NCBI GenBank assembly: GCA_964235485.1
Contig: CAXSAZ010000013.1
Coordinates: 1-64,000, forward strand
Direction: 5' to 3'
Source of the DNA: CAHJXG01 sp964235485
Lineage (GTDB): Bacteria > Pseudomonadota > Alphaproteobacteria > Acetobacterales > Acetobacteraceae
DNA length: 64,000 nt
Of the stretch, positions 1 through 9,257 are shown one piece after another. The position numbers were made by a program, and so were the translations under genes. Under the pieces are notes generated by a model. It was not told where the DNA came from. It saw only the letters and a program-made list of their open reading frames with translations, and ran no database searches. The first letter of the stretch is position 1. Each line of letters begins with the position of its first letter.

Positions 1-6
1 GCCCGC

Positions 7-1950
7 ATGTCCCTGACCAGCCTGCTGCTCGGCCGCCGCCTGGCCAACCGGGAAGCCGAGGGCCGCAAGATCGGCGTGTTCGAGGGCGTGCCGGCGATGG
101 GCTTGGACGGCCTCGGTTCGGCGTCCTACGGGCCGGAGGCGATGCTGACCGTGCTGGCCGTCACCGGCGCCGCCGGGCTGGGCGCCGTGCAGCCGATCAC
201 CTGGGCCATCCTGGCGCTGCTCGCCATCTTGTTCCTGTCGTATTGGCAGACGGTCGCCGCCTATCCGAGCAACGGCGGGTCCTACACGGTGGCGCGGGAG
301 AACCTGGGGCACGACGCCGGGCTGCTGGCGGCGTCGGCGCTGATGGTGGATTACATGCTGAACGTGGCTGTGGGCATCTCGGCGGGCGTGGGCGCGCTCA
401 CCTCCGCCGTGCCGGTCCTGCACCCGTATACCCTTCCTTTGTGCCTCGGCGTGCTGGCGGTCATCACCGTCGTCAACCTGCGCGGCACCAAGGAGTCTGG
501 CCTGGCGCTGGCGGTGCCGACCTACCTGTTCATCGCCAGCCTCGCCTCCGTTCTGGCCGCGGGCGCCTGGGCGGCCTGGACCGCGGGCGGGCAGCCGCAG
601 CCGGTGGTGGTGCCGCCGGGCCACGCCGAGGCGACGGGGGCGCTGACCCTGTGGCTGTTGCTGCGCGCGTTTGCCGCCGGGTGCACGGCGATGACCGGGG
701 TGGAAGCGGTCAGCAACGGCGTCGGCGCGTTCAAGGAGCCGACGGTCAAGAACGCCCGCGGCACGCTGGCGGTGATCTGCCTGGTGCTCGGGCTGCTGCT
801 GCTCGGCATCGCTTACCTGGCCCGCGGCTACGGGGTGACGGCGATGGACCAAACGGCGGAGGGCTACCAAAGCGTGCTGTCGCAACTGGTCGCGGCGGTG
901 TGGGGGCGGGGCTTCGTTTACTACGTCACGGTCGGCAGCGTGCTGGCCGTGCTGTGCTTGTCGGCCAACACCAGCTTTGTCGGCTTCCCCCGTTTGTGCC
1001 GGCAGGTGGCGGCGGACGGCTACCTGCCGAAAGCGTTCGCCTTGCCGGGGCGGCGGCTGGTGTATGCCGTGGGGGTGCTGTTCCTCGCGGCCGGCGCCGG
1101 GGCGCTGCTCCTGGCATTCCGCGGCATCACCGACCGGCTGATCCCGCTGTTCGCCGTGGGGGCTTTCCTGTCTTTCACGCTCAGCCAGGCCGGAATGGCG
1201 GTGCACTGGCGGCGCGAGGGCAGGGGGCACGCCGACCGGGCGCGCCTGGGGATCAACGGGCTGGGCGCGCTGTCCACCGGGACGGCGCTCGCCATCATCC
1301 TGGTCGCGAAGTTCACCGAGGGCGCATGGCTGACCCTGCTGATCATCCCGCTCACCTTTCTGCTGCTGCGGTTCACCCGGCGCTATTACCGCGACCTGGA
1401 GCGCCAGGTGCTGGCCGGCAGCCAGCGCGGCGTGGACCTGCGCAACCACGCGCCGCCCTGCGCCGTGATCCCGCTGGAACGCTGGGACCGCATGGCGCAG
1501 CGGGCCGTGCAGGTCGCCGCCAGCCTGTCGCCGGACGTGGTGGCGCTGCACCTCGCGGACCTAGAGGGACCCGACGCCGCGGAGCACGAGACGCGGCTGC
1601 GCGGGGAGTGGTCCCGCTTCGTGCAGCAGCCCGCGGCGGCAGCCGGCCTGCCCGCGCCGCGGCTGGTGATCGAGCCTTCGCCCTATCGCAGCGTGCTGGC
1701 GCCCTTGCTGCGGGAGGTGGCGGAGATGCGGCGGCGCTGCCCCGGCCGCCCCGTGGTCGTGGTGCTGAGCGAACTGGCCGGCGGGCGCTGGTGGGAAGCC
1801 GCGCTGCACACCCGCCGGGCGCAGCGGCTGCGCACGGAGGTGCTGCGCCATGGCGGCCCGGATGTGTCCGTCCTGGTGGTGCCCTGGCAGTTGGAAGCGC
1901 CGGCGGAAACCGAGCAGGTGCTGAAGGAAGAGGAGCCGCAAGCGGCGTGA
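7..1950 (+). CDS. APC superfamily amino acid permease
   Basis: A 647-residue polytopic inner membrane protein, probably a proton-coupled amino acid or polyamine transporter. The N-terminus carries the APC signature GLGSASYGPEA around residues 36-46, followed by about twelve hydrophobic segments to about residue 460. A soluble C-terminal domain of roughly 180 residues follows, as in the longer APC permeases of high-G+C bacteria. The ATG at 7 is the only sensible start, but just six upstream bases are visible, so promoter and ribosome site cannot be judged and the gene may belong to an operon starting outside the window. It converges on the SMP-30 gene with a 7-bp spacer. Substrate cannot be told from sequence. 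Confidence 0.88.
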   Translation: MSLTSLLLGRRLANREAEGRKIGVFEGVPAMGLDGLGSASYGPEAMLTVLAVTGAAGLGAVQPITWAILALLAILFLSYWQTVAAYPSNGGSYTVARENLGHDAGLLAASALMVDYMLNVAVGISAGVGALTSAVPVLHPYTLPLCLGVLAVITVVNLRGTKESGLALAVPTYLFIASLASVLAAGAWAAWTAGGQPQPVVVPPGHAEATGALTLWLLLRAFAAGCTAMTGVEAVSNGVGAFKEPTVKNARGTLAVICLVLGLLLLGIAYLARGYGVTAMDQTAEGYQSVLSQLVAAVWGRGFVYYVTVGSVLAVLCLSANTSFVGFPRLCRQVAADGYLPKAFALPGRRLVYAVGVLFLAAGAGALLLAFRGITDRLIPLFAVGAFLSFTLSQAGMAVHWRREGRGHADRARLGINGLGALSTGTALAIILVAKFTEGAWLTLLIIPLTFLLLRFTRRYYRDLERQVLAGSQRGVDLRNHAPPCAVIPLERWDRMAQRAVQVAASLSPDVVALHLADLEGPDAAEHETRLRGEWSRFVQQPAAAAGLPAPRLVIEPSPYRSVLAPLLREVAEMRRRCPGRPVVVVLSELAGGRWWEAALHTRRAQRLRTEVLRHGGPDVSVLVVPWQLEAPAETEQVLKEEEPQAA

Positions 1951-1957
1951 GGCGGCG

Positions 1958-2833
1958 CTAAAGCCGGAAACGGTTCTCCGGCAGGCCCGGCACCTCGGTG
2001 TCCAGCTTGAACAGGCTGCCCGACAGGCGCTCGCCGGGATGCTGGGCCGTGGACACGTAGAGAGTCTTCAGCGCCGCGCCGCCGAACGCGGCCGTGGTGA
2101 CGTTGGTGACCGGCATCGGCACCCGCTCAACCGTTTGGCCGTCCGGCGACGCGCGCAGGATGCAGCCGCCGCCATAGCGGCAGTTCCACAAGGAGCCTTC
2201 CCGGTCCATCGCCGAGCCGTCCGGGAACCCGGCGCCGGCCGCCTGCAGGAACGGGCGCTCGTTCGCGATGGCGCCGGAGCCGGCGTCGTAGTCGTAAACC
2301 CGGACCTCGTTCTCCAGCGTGTCGGCGGCGTAGAAGCGGGTGCGGTCTGGACTCCAGCACAGGGTATTGGCGATGCCCAGGCGCTCCCGCCAAACCGTGA
2401 CGGCGCCGCCGGGGGCGACGCGGAACAGCGTGCCCTCGCCGGGGCCGACCTCGCCCTCCCCGCCGTCCGGCAGCACATTGTTCTTCATGGAGCCGACCCA
2501 GAAGTTGCCGGCGGGATCGGCCCGGCCGTCGTTCAGCCGGACCCGCGGCCAGCCCGGCAGCGTGAAGCCGTGCTCCTGCCGCGCATCCGTTTCCGGCCGC
2601 CACAGCAGCAGGCGGGAACCGAGCGCCACCAGCAGCGTGCCCGGCCGGGTGGTCAGTGCCAGCGCCACGACCGGCTCCTCGAACAGCCAGCTATGCACGC
2701 CGCCGCCGGCCGCGTCGAGTCGGTGGATCAGGAAGCGGTTGATGTCCGTCCAGTACACCGCCTGCTCCTCGGCGTGCCAGGTAACGGCCTCGCCGCAACG
2801 GTCGCCGGTGGGGGCTATGCAGGTGGCGGTCAT
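1958..2833 (-). CDS. SMP-30/gluconolactonase/LRE family protein
   Basis: A 291-residue predicted six-bladed beta-propeller lactonase. Family motifs are visible: the acidic start GEAVTW, then YWTDIN, RLNDGRADPAGNFWVGSM, NTLCWSPD and FPDGSAMDREGSLW. These supply the metal-binding Glu, Asn and Asp residues. Known members open sugar lactones such as gluconolactone or L-arabinolactone in the cytosol. I chose the ATG at 2833 (MTATCIAP) over an in-frame upstream start at 2869 because family proteins begin just before the GEA motif. No sugar dehydrogenase or transporter lies next to it, so the physiological substrate is unknown. Confidence 0.87.
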   Translation of the reverse strand: MTATCIAPTGDRCGEAVTWHAEEQAVYWTDINRFLIHRLDAAGGGVHSWLFEEPVVALALTTRPGTLLVALGSRLLLWRPETDARQEHGFTLPGWPRVRLNDGRADPAGNFWVGSMKNNVLPDGGEGEVGPGEGTLFRVAPGGAVTVWRERLGIANTLCWSPDRTRFYAADTLENEVRVYDYDAGSGAIANERPFLQAAGAGFPDGSAMDREGSLWNCRYGGGCILRASPDGQTVERVPMPVTNVTTAAFGGAALKTLYVSTAQHPGERLSGSLFKLDTEVPGLPENRFRL

Positions 2834-2970
2834 GGTTTCAGTTTCCGGGCAGTCCCGGGGCGCCGTCAAGCCTGCCCGCCCGAAGCGTCAGGTTTTGTTG
2901 GCGCGGGGATTTCAAGCCTGTTATGCCTGTGCGGCCTTTCCGCACCGGCTGAAGTTGGAGCACACCGCAA

Positions 2971-3201
2971 GTGACGCAGCACGACGGCGAACGCCCTGGC
3001 CCGGCCCGGCCCGTTCAAGCGCCAAGCCCTGCGCCGCCCGTTGCGGCGGGCTACCGCATCACTTTGCGGCGCAACGGCCCGGCGGTGGAGATCACGCTGA
3101 CGGCGAGCAACGACTACGCGGGCATGGAACTGTATGACACCCTGCTGCAATCGGTGAAGTCCGGCCACCTGCGCTTCGAGCTCGCCCTCGCCCGGCCTTG
3201 A
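2971..3201 (+). CDS. small hypothetical protein
   Basis: A 76-residue ORF from GTG at 2971. The first 26 residues are Pro/Ala-rich and the rest could fold as a small alpha/beta domain (YRITLRRNGPAVEITL then an amphipathic helix). I recognise no family. It stands alone between the SMP-30 gene, which is divergent, and the palindromic repeat near 3300. The ribosome site is weak. It is kept as a gene because codon position bias looks coding and nothing on the other strand explains the stretch. Confidence 0.4.
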   Translation: MTQHDGERPGPARPVQAPSPAPPVAAGYRITLRRNGPAVEITLTASNDYAGMELYDTLLQSVKSGHLRFELALARP

Positions 3202-3297
3202 GCCAGGCGTCCCGGCGGGCTTGGCCTTTGAGCTAAGCAGCCTCCTGCAGCTTGGGCCACGGATGGCCGGGCCAAGCCGGACGGTGACATGGGCCAT

Positions 3298-3357
3298 GTA
3301 GGATGGGTGAAACCCATCAGCCGCACACGGGTCGATCAACGGTGCCGCCCGTATTAG
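3298..3357. repeat. dispersed palindromic repeat, copy 1 (partial)
   Basis: Contains the core GTAGGATGGGTGAAACCCAT and the conserved right flank (AGCCGCACACGGGTCGATCA and following bases) shared with copies at 18360-18477 and 45811-45950. The left palindrome arm of the other copies is missing, leaving only the small internal palindrome GATGGGTGAAACCCATC. The right edge contains TTA, read on the minus strand as the TAA stop of the cupin gene. Confidence 0.85.
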
Positions 3358-3803
3358 CCGGCAGGCGGCGACCACCCGGGAGGCGCCATCTCGAAGCCCG
3401 AGAACTCGAAGGCCGGGGCGACGACGCAACTGACCAGGCTCCAAGCGCCGAGGCTGCGCGCGTCCTGCCAGGCGTGCGCCGGCACGGCGGCCTGCAGCGC
3501 CTCGCCGCCGGCCAGGTCAGGCCCGAGCCGCACGGCCCTCTGGCCCGCCCCGGCCTTGATGCCGAGCAGCAACGGCGCGCCCGCCTGCCAAAGCCAGACC
3601 TCCGCGGCATCGACCCGGTGCCAATGCGACCGCTCGCCCGCCGCCAGCAGGAACAGGATGCTCGTGCCCGCGCCGCGCCCGCCCGCAGCCGGGTGGTCGC
3701 GCCACGTTTCGCGGTAATGCCCGCCTTCCGGGTGCGGCGACAGGCTGAGCGCCCCGCGCACGGCGGAAGCGTCCAGGGTGGGATCACGCAGGTTGATCGT
3801 CAT
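3354..3803 (-). CDS. Cupin_5 (DUF985) family protein
   Basis: A 149-residue single-domain cupin. The motif HPEGGHYRETWR near residues 24-35 and the later SILFLLAAGERSHWHRVDA and EVWLWQAG stretches are characteristic of the DUF985/Cupin_5 family, whose members resemble a sugar epimerase-like beta barrel but mostly lack an assigned reaction. His and Glu residues suitable for metal binding are present in SHWHRVDAAEVW. The ATG at 3803 gives the expected length; a longer in-frame extension upstream has no homologous look. The stop codon lies inside the repeat's right edge. The gene diverges from the SDR gene, leaving about 136 bp for promoters. Confidence 0.85.
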   Translation of the reverse strand: MTINLRDPTLDASAVRGALSLSPHPEGGHYRETWRDHPAAGGRGAGTSILFLLAAGERSHWHRVDAAEVWLWQAGAPLLLGIKAGAGQRAVRLGPDLAGGEALQAAVPAHAWQDARSLGAWSLVSCVVAPAFEFSGFEMAPPGWSPPAG

Positions 3804-3939
3804 GCTGCCATCCTTCTGAAGCCGCAGCCTACGGCCGGAAAGGCGTCCGGGCCAGCGAACCGGGATGCGCCGTCCGACACTGGCCGGGCGCCCGGCTTCG
3901 TGACAGGGTGGGCGCCATCGGACGGGGGAGGCTTCGGTC

Positions 3940-4683
3940 ATGACGGGAATCGCGCTGGTGACGGGCGCCGGCAGCGGCGTGGGGCGCGCTTCGGCGGTGG
4001 CGCTGATGCGGGCGGGCTGGACCGTGGCGCTGGTTGGGCGCCGGGCGGACGCGCTGGAAGCCGCGGCGGCAGAAGGCGAGGCCGGAAAATCCATGGTGCT
4101 GCCCGCCGACGTGTCGCAGCCCGCGGCGGTCGATGCGGTGTTCGCCGCGGTGGAGCAAGCCCATGGCCGGCTGGACCTCCTGTTCAACAACGCCGGCATG
4201 GGCACCCCGGCGGTGCCCATCGACGAGCTTTCGGTCGAGCAATGGATGGCGGTCGTGGGCGTGAACCTCACGGGGTCGTTCCTGTGCGCCCGGGCCGCCT
4301 TTGCCCTGATGCGGCGGCAGGCGCCGGGGGGCGGGCGGATCATCAACAACGGCTCGATCTCCGCCCACGCGCCGCGTCCCGGCTCGGTCGCCTATACCTC
4401 CACCAAGCACGCGATCACCGGGCTGACCAAGTCGCTGTCGCTGGACGGCCGGCCGTTCAACATCGCCTGCAGCCAGATCGACATCGGCAACGCGGCGACC
4501 GAGATGACGGAACGCATGACCGCCGGCGTGCCGCAGGCGAACGGCTCCACGGCGGTCGAGCCGCGCATGGACGTGCGCCACGTCGCGGACATGGTGGCGC
4601 ACATGGCGGGCCTGCCGCTCGAAGCGAACATCCAGTTCGTCACCGTGATGGCGACGCAGATGCCGTTTATCGGCCGGGGCTGA
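3940..4683 (+). CDS. SDR family NAD(P)-dependent oxidoreductase
   Basis: A 247-residue classical short-chain dehydrogenase with a Rossmann fold. The cofactor loop TGAGSGVG (residues 8-15), the NNAG motif, a Ser in the NNGSIS stretch, and YTSTK giving the Tyr-x-x-x-Lys catalytic pair are all visible. The Arg pair after beta-2 (VGRRAD) suggests NADP preference, but this is inference. A good ribosome site, GGGGAGG, lies about 8 bases before the ATG at 3940. It faces the glycosyltransferase gene tail-to-tail with a 9-bp gap. Substrate is unknown. Confidence 0.9.
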   Translation: MTGIALVTGAGSGVGRASAVALMRAGWTVALVGRRADALEAAAAEGEAGKSMVLPADVSQPAAVDAVFAAVEQAHGRLDLLFNNAGMGTPAVPIDELSVEQWMAVVGVNLTGSFLCARAAFALMRRQAPGGGRIINNGSISAHAPRPGSVAYTSTKHAITGLTKSLSLDGRPFNIACSQIDIGNAATEMTERMTAGVPQANGSTAVEPRMDVRHVADMVAHMAGLPLEANIQFVTVMATQMPFIGRG

Positions 4684-4692
4684 CCGAACGGG

Positions 4693-5850
4693 TCAGACGG
4701 CCGGGGCCGATGGCGCCTCGGCCAGCGCGCGGCCGATCAGCGCCGCCATGGCGGCCCAGGTGCCGTCCCACGACATGCCGGCCAACAGGGCATCGGCTGC
4801 CGGTTGCCATGAGGCGGGCCGGAGCGCCAACGCCTGGTCGATGCAGGCGGCAAAGGCTTCCGGCGTGCCGGCGGTCTGTACGCCGGGGCAGTCGCCGTAT
4901 TGCCGCACCACGTCCGCGATCGGCGTGGACACCACCGGCAGGCCGGCGGCGAGGTATTCCGGCGTCTTGGTCGGGCTGATGAACCGCGTCGCCTCGTTGA
5001 TCGCGAACGGCATGAGGGCCGCCTGCCAGTTCGCGACGTAGCCCGGCAGGGCGGCATAGGGCTTGGCCCCGAGGTAATGCAGGTTGGCCCGCGCCGGCAA
5101 GGCGCCGGGGTCGATCTTCGCCGTGGGGCCGATCAGCACGAATTGCACGCCGGGGCGGAGGTCGGCCACGGCGGCGAGCAGGTCCGCGTCCAACCGCTCG
5201 TCCAGCACGCCGTAGAAGCCGGCGCGGGGACGCGGAACCCGGCGCTGGTCCTCCGGGTCGGCCAGGCCGTCCCGCGCCGGCTGGAAATGCGCCACGTCCA
5301 CGCCGCTTGGGAACAGGTGCACGCTGCCGTGGCCGTGGCGCTTCGCGTCGAACAGGCTTTGCCCGCCGGTGAACACCAGGTCGGCCCGGCGCAGCAGCGC
5401 CCGTTCGCGCGCCGGCAGGGCCGGGTCGGCGCCGGCAAAGGCCGACAGCTCGTCCATGCAGTCATACACCGTGACGCGCCCCTGCAGGTGGTCGGAGAAC
5501 GCGAGCGCTTGCGGCGTGTAGTACCAAAGGATCGGATCGGCGATGCCCTCGTCCCGCAGCATCGCGTCGAGCAGGCGGCGCTGCGCCGCGTCGGGGTCGC
5601 AGCCCCAAGGCAGATGGGGCTGCACGACCAGCACGCCCTCGGGCGACAGGCGCGCGTCGAGGCCGGGCGCTCCTTCTTCGACCCAGACCGGCTCCTCCCA
5701 GTACACGACCCGCATGGCGGCGGCGGCGCGGGTCAGCAGGTGCTGCGGGCGCTGGAACACGAAGGCCCAGCGGAGGTGCGAGAAGCACAGAAGCGTTTGC
5801 CGGTCCCGGGCCGCCAAGAACCGCCGCACGTCCTGTCCGGTATCCTGCAT
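4693..5850 (-). CDS. family 1/4-type glycosyltransferase
   Basis: A 385-residue GT-B glycosyltransferase. The N-terminal LLCFSHLRWAFVFQRPQHLL is typical of a subfamily found in exopolysaccharide clusters and next to UDP-galactopyranose mutase genes. Further motifs are VYDCMDELSAF, the linker region LFPSGVDVAHFQP, and a C-terminal nucleotide-sugar region with TKTPEYLAAGLPVVST, where the Glu should bind the donor ribose. Start chosen at ATG 5850 (MQDTGQD); an upstream in-frame extension overlaps the topoisomerase gene and has no family similarity. It stands alone here, divergent from topoisomerase IB. Donor and acceptor sugars are unknown. Confidence 0.85.
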   Translation of the reverse strand: MQDTGQDVRRFLAARDRQTLLCFSHLRWAFVFQRPQHLLTRAAAAMRVVYWEEPVWVEEGAPGLDARLSPEGVLVVQPHLPWGCDPDAAQRRLLDAMLRDEGIADPILWYYTPQALAFSDHLQGRVTVYDCMDELSAFAGADPALPARERALLRRADLVFTGGQSLFDAKRHGHGSVHLFPSGVDVAHFQPARDGLADPEDQRRVPRPRAGFYGVLDERLDADLLAAVADLRPGVQFVLIGPTAKIDPGALPARANLHYLGAKPYAALPGYVANWQAALMPFAINEATRFISPTKTPEYLAAGLPVVSTPIADVVRQYGDCPGVQTAGTPEAFAACIDQALALRPASWQPAADALLAGMSWDGTWAAMAALIGRALAEAPSAPAV

Positions 5851-5988
5851 CCTGCATCTCCGACTGAGCACCCCCAACGTCCGATTGCGGACCGGGTTCG
5901 CCCGCATCCGCTTTCCGCGAAACCCGCGCTCCACCCCGGTGTTTGTCCCCCTGCCCGGCCGTTCCGCCGGGCCAACGGGACGAGAACC

Positions 5989-7089
5989 ATGCCGGACGCC
6001 GACGACGACAGCCCGAACGATCCCGCCGCCGCGGCGCGCGCCGCCCGCCTGCGTTACGTGTCGGACCGCAAGCCCGGCATCCGCCGCGCCGTGGACGGCG
6101 AGGGCTTCGCTTACTTCGACACGGACGGCAGCCGCATTACGGAGGAGCGGACGCTGGACCGCATCCGCAAGCTCGCGATCCCGCCGGCCTACACGGAGGT
6201 GTGGATCTGCCGCGACCCGCGGGGCCACCTGCAAGCCGTGGGCCGCGACGCGCGGGGCCGCAAGCAGTACCGCTACCACGCCCGCTGGCGCGAGGTCCGG
6301 GATGAGGCGAAATACGGCAAGATGCTGACCTTCGGCCGCGTGCTGCCGACCATCCGCGCGGAGGTGCGGCGCGACCTGGCGCTGCCCGGCCTGCCGAAGC
6401 GCAAGGTGGTGGCCGCCATCGTGGCGCTGCTGGAAAAGACCATGATGCGGGTCGGCAACGAGGAGTATGCCAAGCAGAACGAGAGCTTCGGCCTGACCAC
6501 GCTGCGCAACCGTCATGCCCGGGTGAAGGGCGGGCGCCTGACGTTCGACTTCCGCGGCAAGCATGGCGTCGAGCACCACATCGACCTGCAGGACCGCCGC
6601 CTGTCCCGGATCGTGGAGCGGTGCCGCGACCTACCGGGCCAGGACCTGTTCCAGTTCGTGGACGGGGACGGGGAAACCCACGGGGTCGGCTCCGACGACG
6701 TGAACGAGTACTTGCACGAGATTTCAGGGGAGGATGTCACCGCCAAGGACTTCCGCACCTGGGCCGCGACCAACCTCGCAGCCGAGGCGCTGGCCGTGGC
6801 GGAGGTGCACGACACCAAGACCAAGGCCAAGCGCGCCTTGGTGGAGGCGGTGGAAAGCGTCGCCAAGCGGCTCGGCAACACGCCGGCGATCTGCCGCAAG
6901 TGCTACATCCACCCGGCGGTGTTCGAGGGCTACCTGGACGGCAGCTTGGTGGAAGGATTGAAGGCGCGGGCCGACGATCTGTTGGAACACGACGGCGCCG
7001 GGCTGTCTGCGCGGGAGTTGGCGGTGACGCGCTTCCTGAGCAAGCGGCTGGGCGAGGTAATCGAGGAGCCGCAGCGCGACGTGGCTTGA
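5989..7089 (+). CDS. DNA topoisomerase IB
   Basis: A 366-residue eukaryotic/poxvirus-like type IB topoisomerase, which relaxes both positive and negative supercoils through a 3'-phosphotyrosyl intermediate. N-terminal domain starts near RLRYVSDRKPGIRR; the catalytic domain contains RVGNEEYAKQNESFGLTTLR, the Lys-bearing hairpin, the AATNLAAEAL stretch, and KCYIHPAVFEGY with the nucleophilic Tyr at about residue 306. ATG at 5989 matches family length; the ORF is open upstream but antisense to the glycosyltransferase. It is chromosomal and solitary, as usual for bacterial TopIB, which is often seen in bacteria exposed to DNA damage. Confidence 0.93.
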   Translation: MPDADDDSPNDPAAAARAARLRYVSDRKPGIRRAVDGEGFAYFDTDGSRITEERTLDRIRKLAIPPAYTEVWICRDPRGHLQAVGRDARGRKQYRYHARWREVRDEAKYGKMLTFGRVLPTIRAEVRRDLALPGLPKRKVVAAIVALLEKTMMRVGNEEYAKQNESFGLTTLRNRHARVKGGRLTFDFRGKHGVEHHIDLQDRRLSRIVERCRDLPGQDLFQFVDGDGETHGVGSDDVNEYLHEISGEDVTAKDFRTWAATNLAAEALAVAEVHDTKTKAKRALVEAVESVAKRLGNTPAICRKCYIHPAVFEGYLDGSLVEGLKARADDLLEHDGAGLSARELAVTRFLSKRLGEVIEEPQRDVA

Positions 7090-7148
7090 CAGGAGCCGGC
7101 CGCGGCGCATCGTGCGCCCAAGAAATAAGAGCCGGGATGGGGGGCGGA

Positions 7149-7925
7149 ATGGACGACGGCTTGCAGGTGGCGCGCAGGCAGGGCGTCATGGCGTTGACGC
7201 TCGACCGTCCCGACCGGCTGAACGCGCTGACGGCCCCATTGCTCGGCGCGCTGCGCGCGGCGCTGGCGGAGGCGGAGGCCGATCCCGCGGTCCGGGCGGT
7301 GCTGCTGTCGGGCGCCGGCCGCGGCTTCTGCGCCGGGCAGGACTTGGCGGAGGTTTCGCCGGGCCAGGATTTGGGCGACGTGTTGGAACAGCGGCTCAAC
7401 CCGCTGATCCGCGCGTTCCGTGCGTCGCGGCTGCCGGTCGTGTGCGCGGTGGGGGGCGTCGCCGCCGGGGCTGGGGCCAGCCTGGCATTCGCCTGCGACA
7501 TCGTGCTCGCGGCGCAGTCCGCCCGGTTCATCCAATCCTTTATCCGCATCGGCCTGGTGCCCGACGCGGGCGGCACCCATGCCTTGCCCCGTTTGGCCGG
7601 CGACGCCCGCGCCCGCGGCATGGCGCTGCTGGGCGAACCCGTCACTGGCGCGCAGGCCGAAGCCTGGGGCCTGGTCTGGCGCGCCCTGCCCGACGACGGC
7701 CTGCTGCCGGAAGCGGAGCGCATCGCCGCCCACCTGGCCGCCCAGCCCGCGGAGGCGGTCGCGCAGATCAAGCGGGCGCTGAACGCCGCCGGCTCCAACA
7801 CGCTGGACCAACAGCTCGACTTGGAGCGCGACCTGCAACGGGAATGCGGCGCGTCGGCGGACTTCCGTGAAGGCGTCCAGGCGTTCCGGGACAAGCGGCC
7901 CGCCCAGTTCGGCCGGACGGCGTGA
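7149..7925 (+). CDS. paaG: enoyl-CoA hydratase/isomerase, PaaG-like
   Basis: A 258-residue crotonase. It shows the oxyanion-hole segments GFCAGQDL and VGGVAAGAGASLAFACD and the motif IGLVPDAGGT, whose Asp is the acid/base residue of PaaG, the 1,2-epoxyphenylacetyl-CoA isomerase of aerobic phenylacetate breakdown. PaaG identity is strengthened by the paaK gene 21 bp downstream on the same strand. The genes for the ring-epoxidase PaaABCE and ring hydrolase PaaZ are not in this window, so the pathway would have to be completed elsewhere. Start ATG at 7149 follows a GGGGGCGG stretch. PaaF-type hydratase is the main alternative. Confidence 0.8.
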   Translation: MDDGLQVARRQGVMALTLDRPDRLNALTAPLLGALRAALAEAEADPAVRAVLLSGAGRGFCAGQDLAEVSPGQDLGDVLEQRLNPLIRAFRASRLPVVCAVGGVAAGAGASLAFACDIVLAAQSARFIQSFIRIGLVPDAGGTHALPRLAGDARARGMALLGEPVTGAQAEAWGLVWRALPDDGLLPEAERIAAHLAAQPAEAVAQIKRALNAAGSNTLDQQLDLERDLQRECGASADFREGVQAFRDKRPAQFGRTA

Positions 7926-7946
7926 CGATGGGCCTGGCGGGCGCCG

Positions 7947-9257
<1,311 letters not shown>
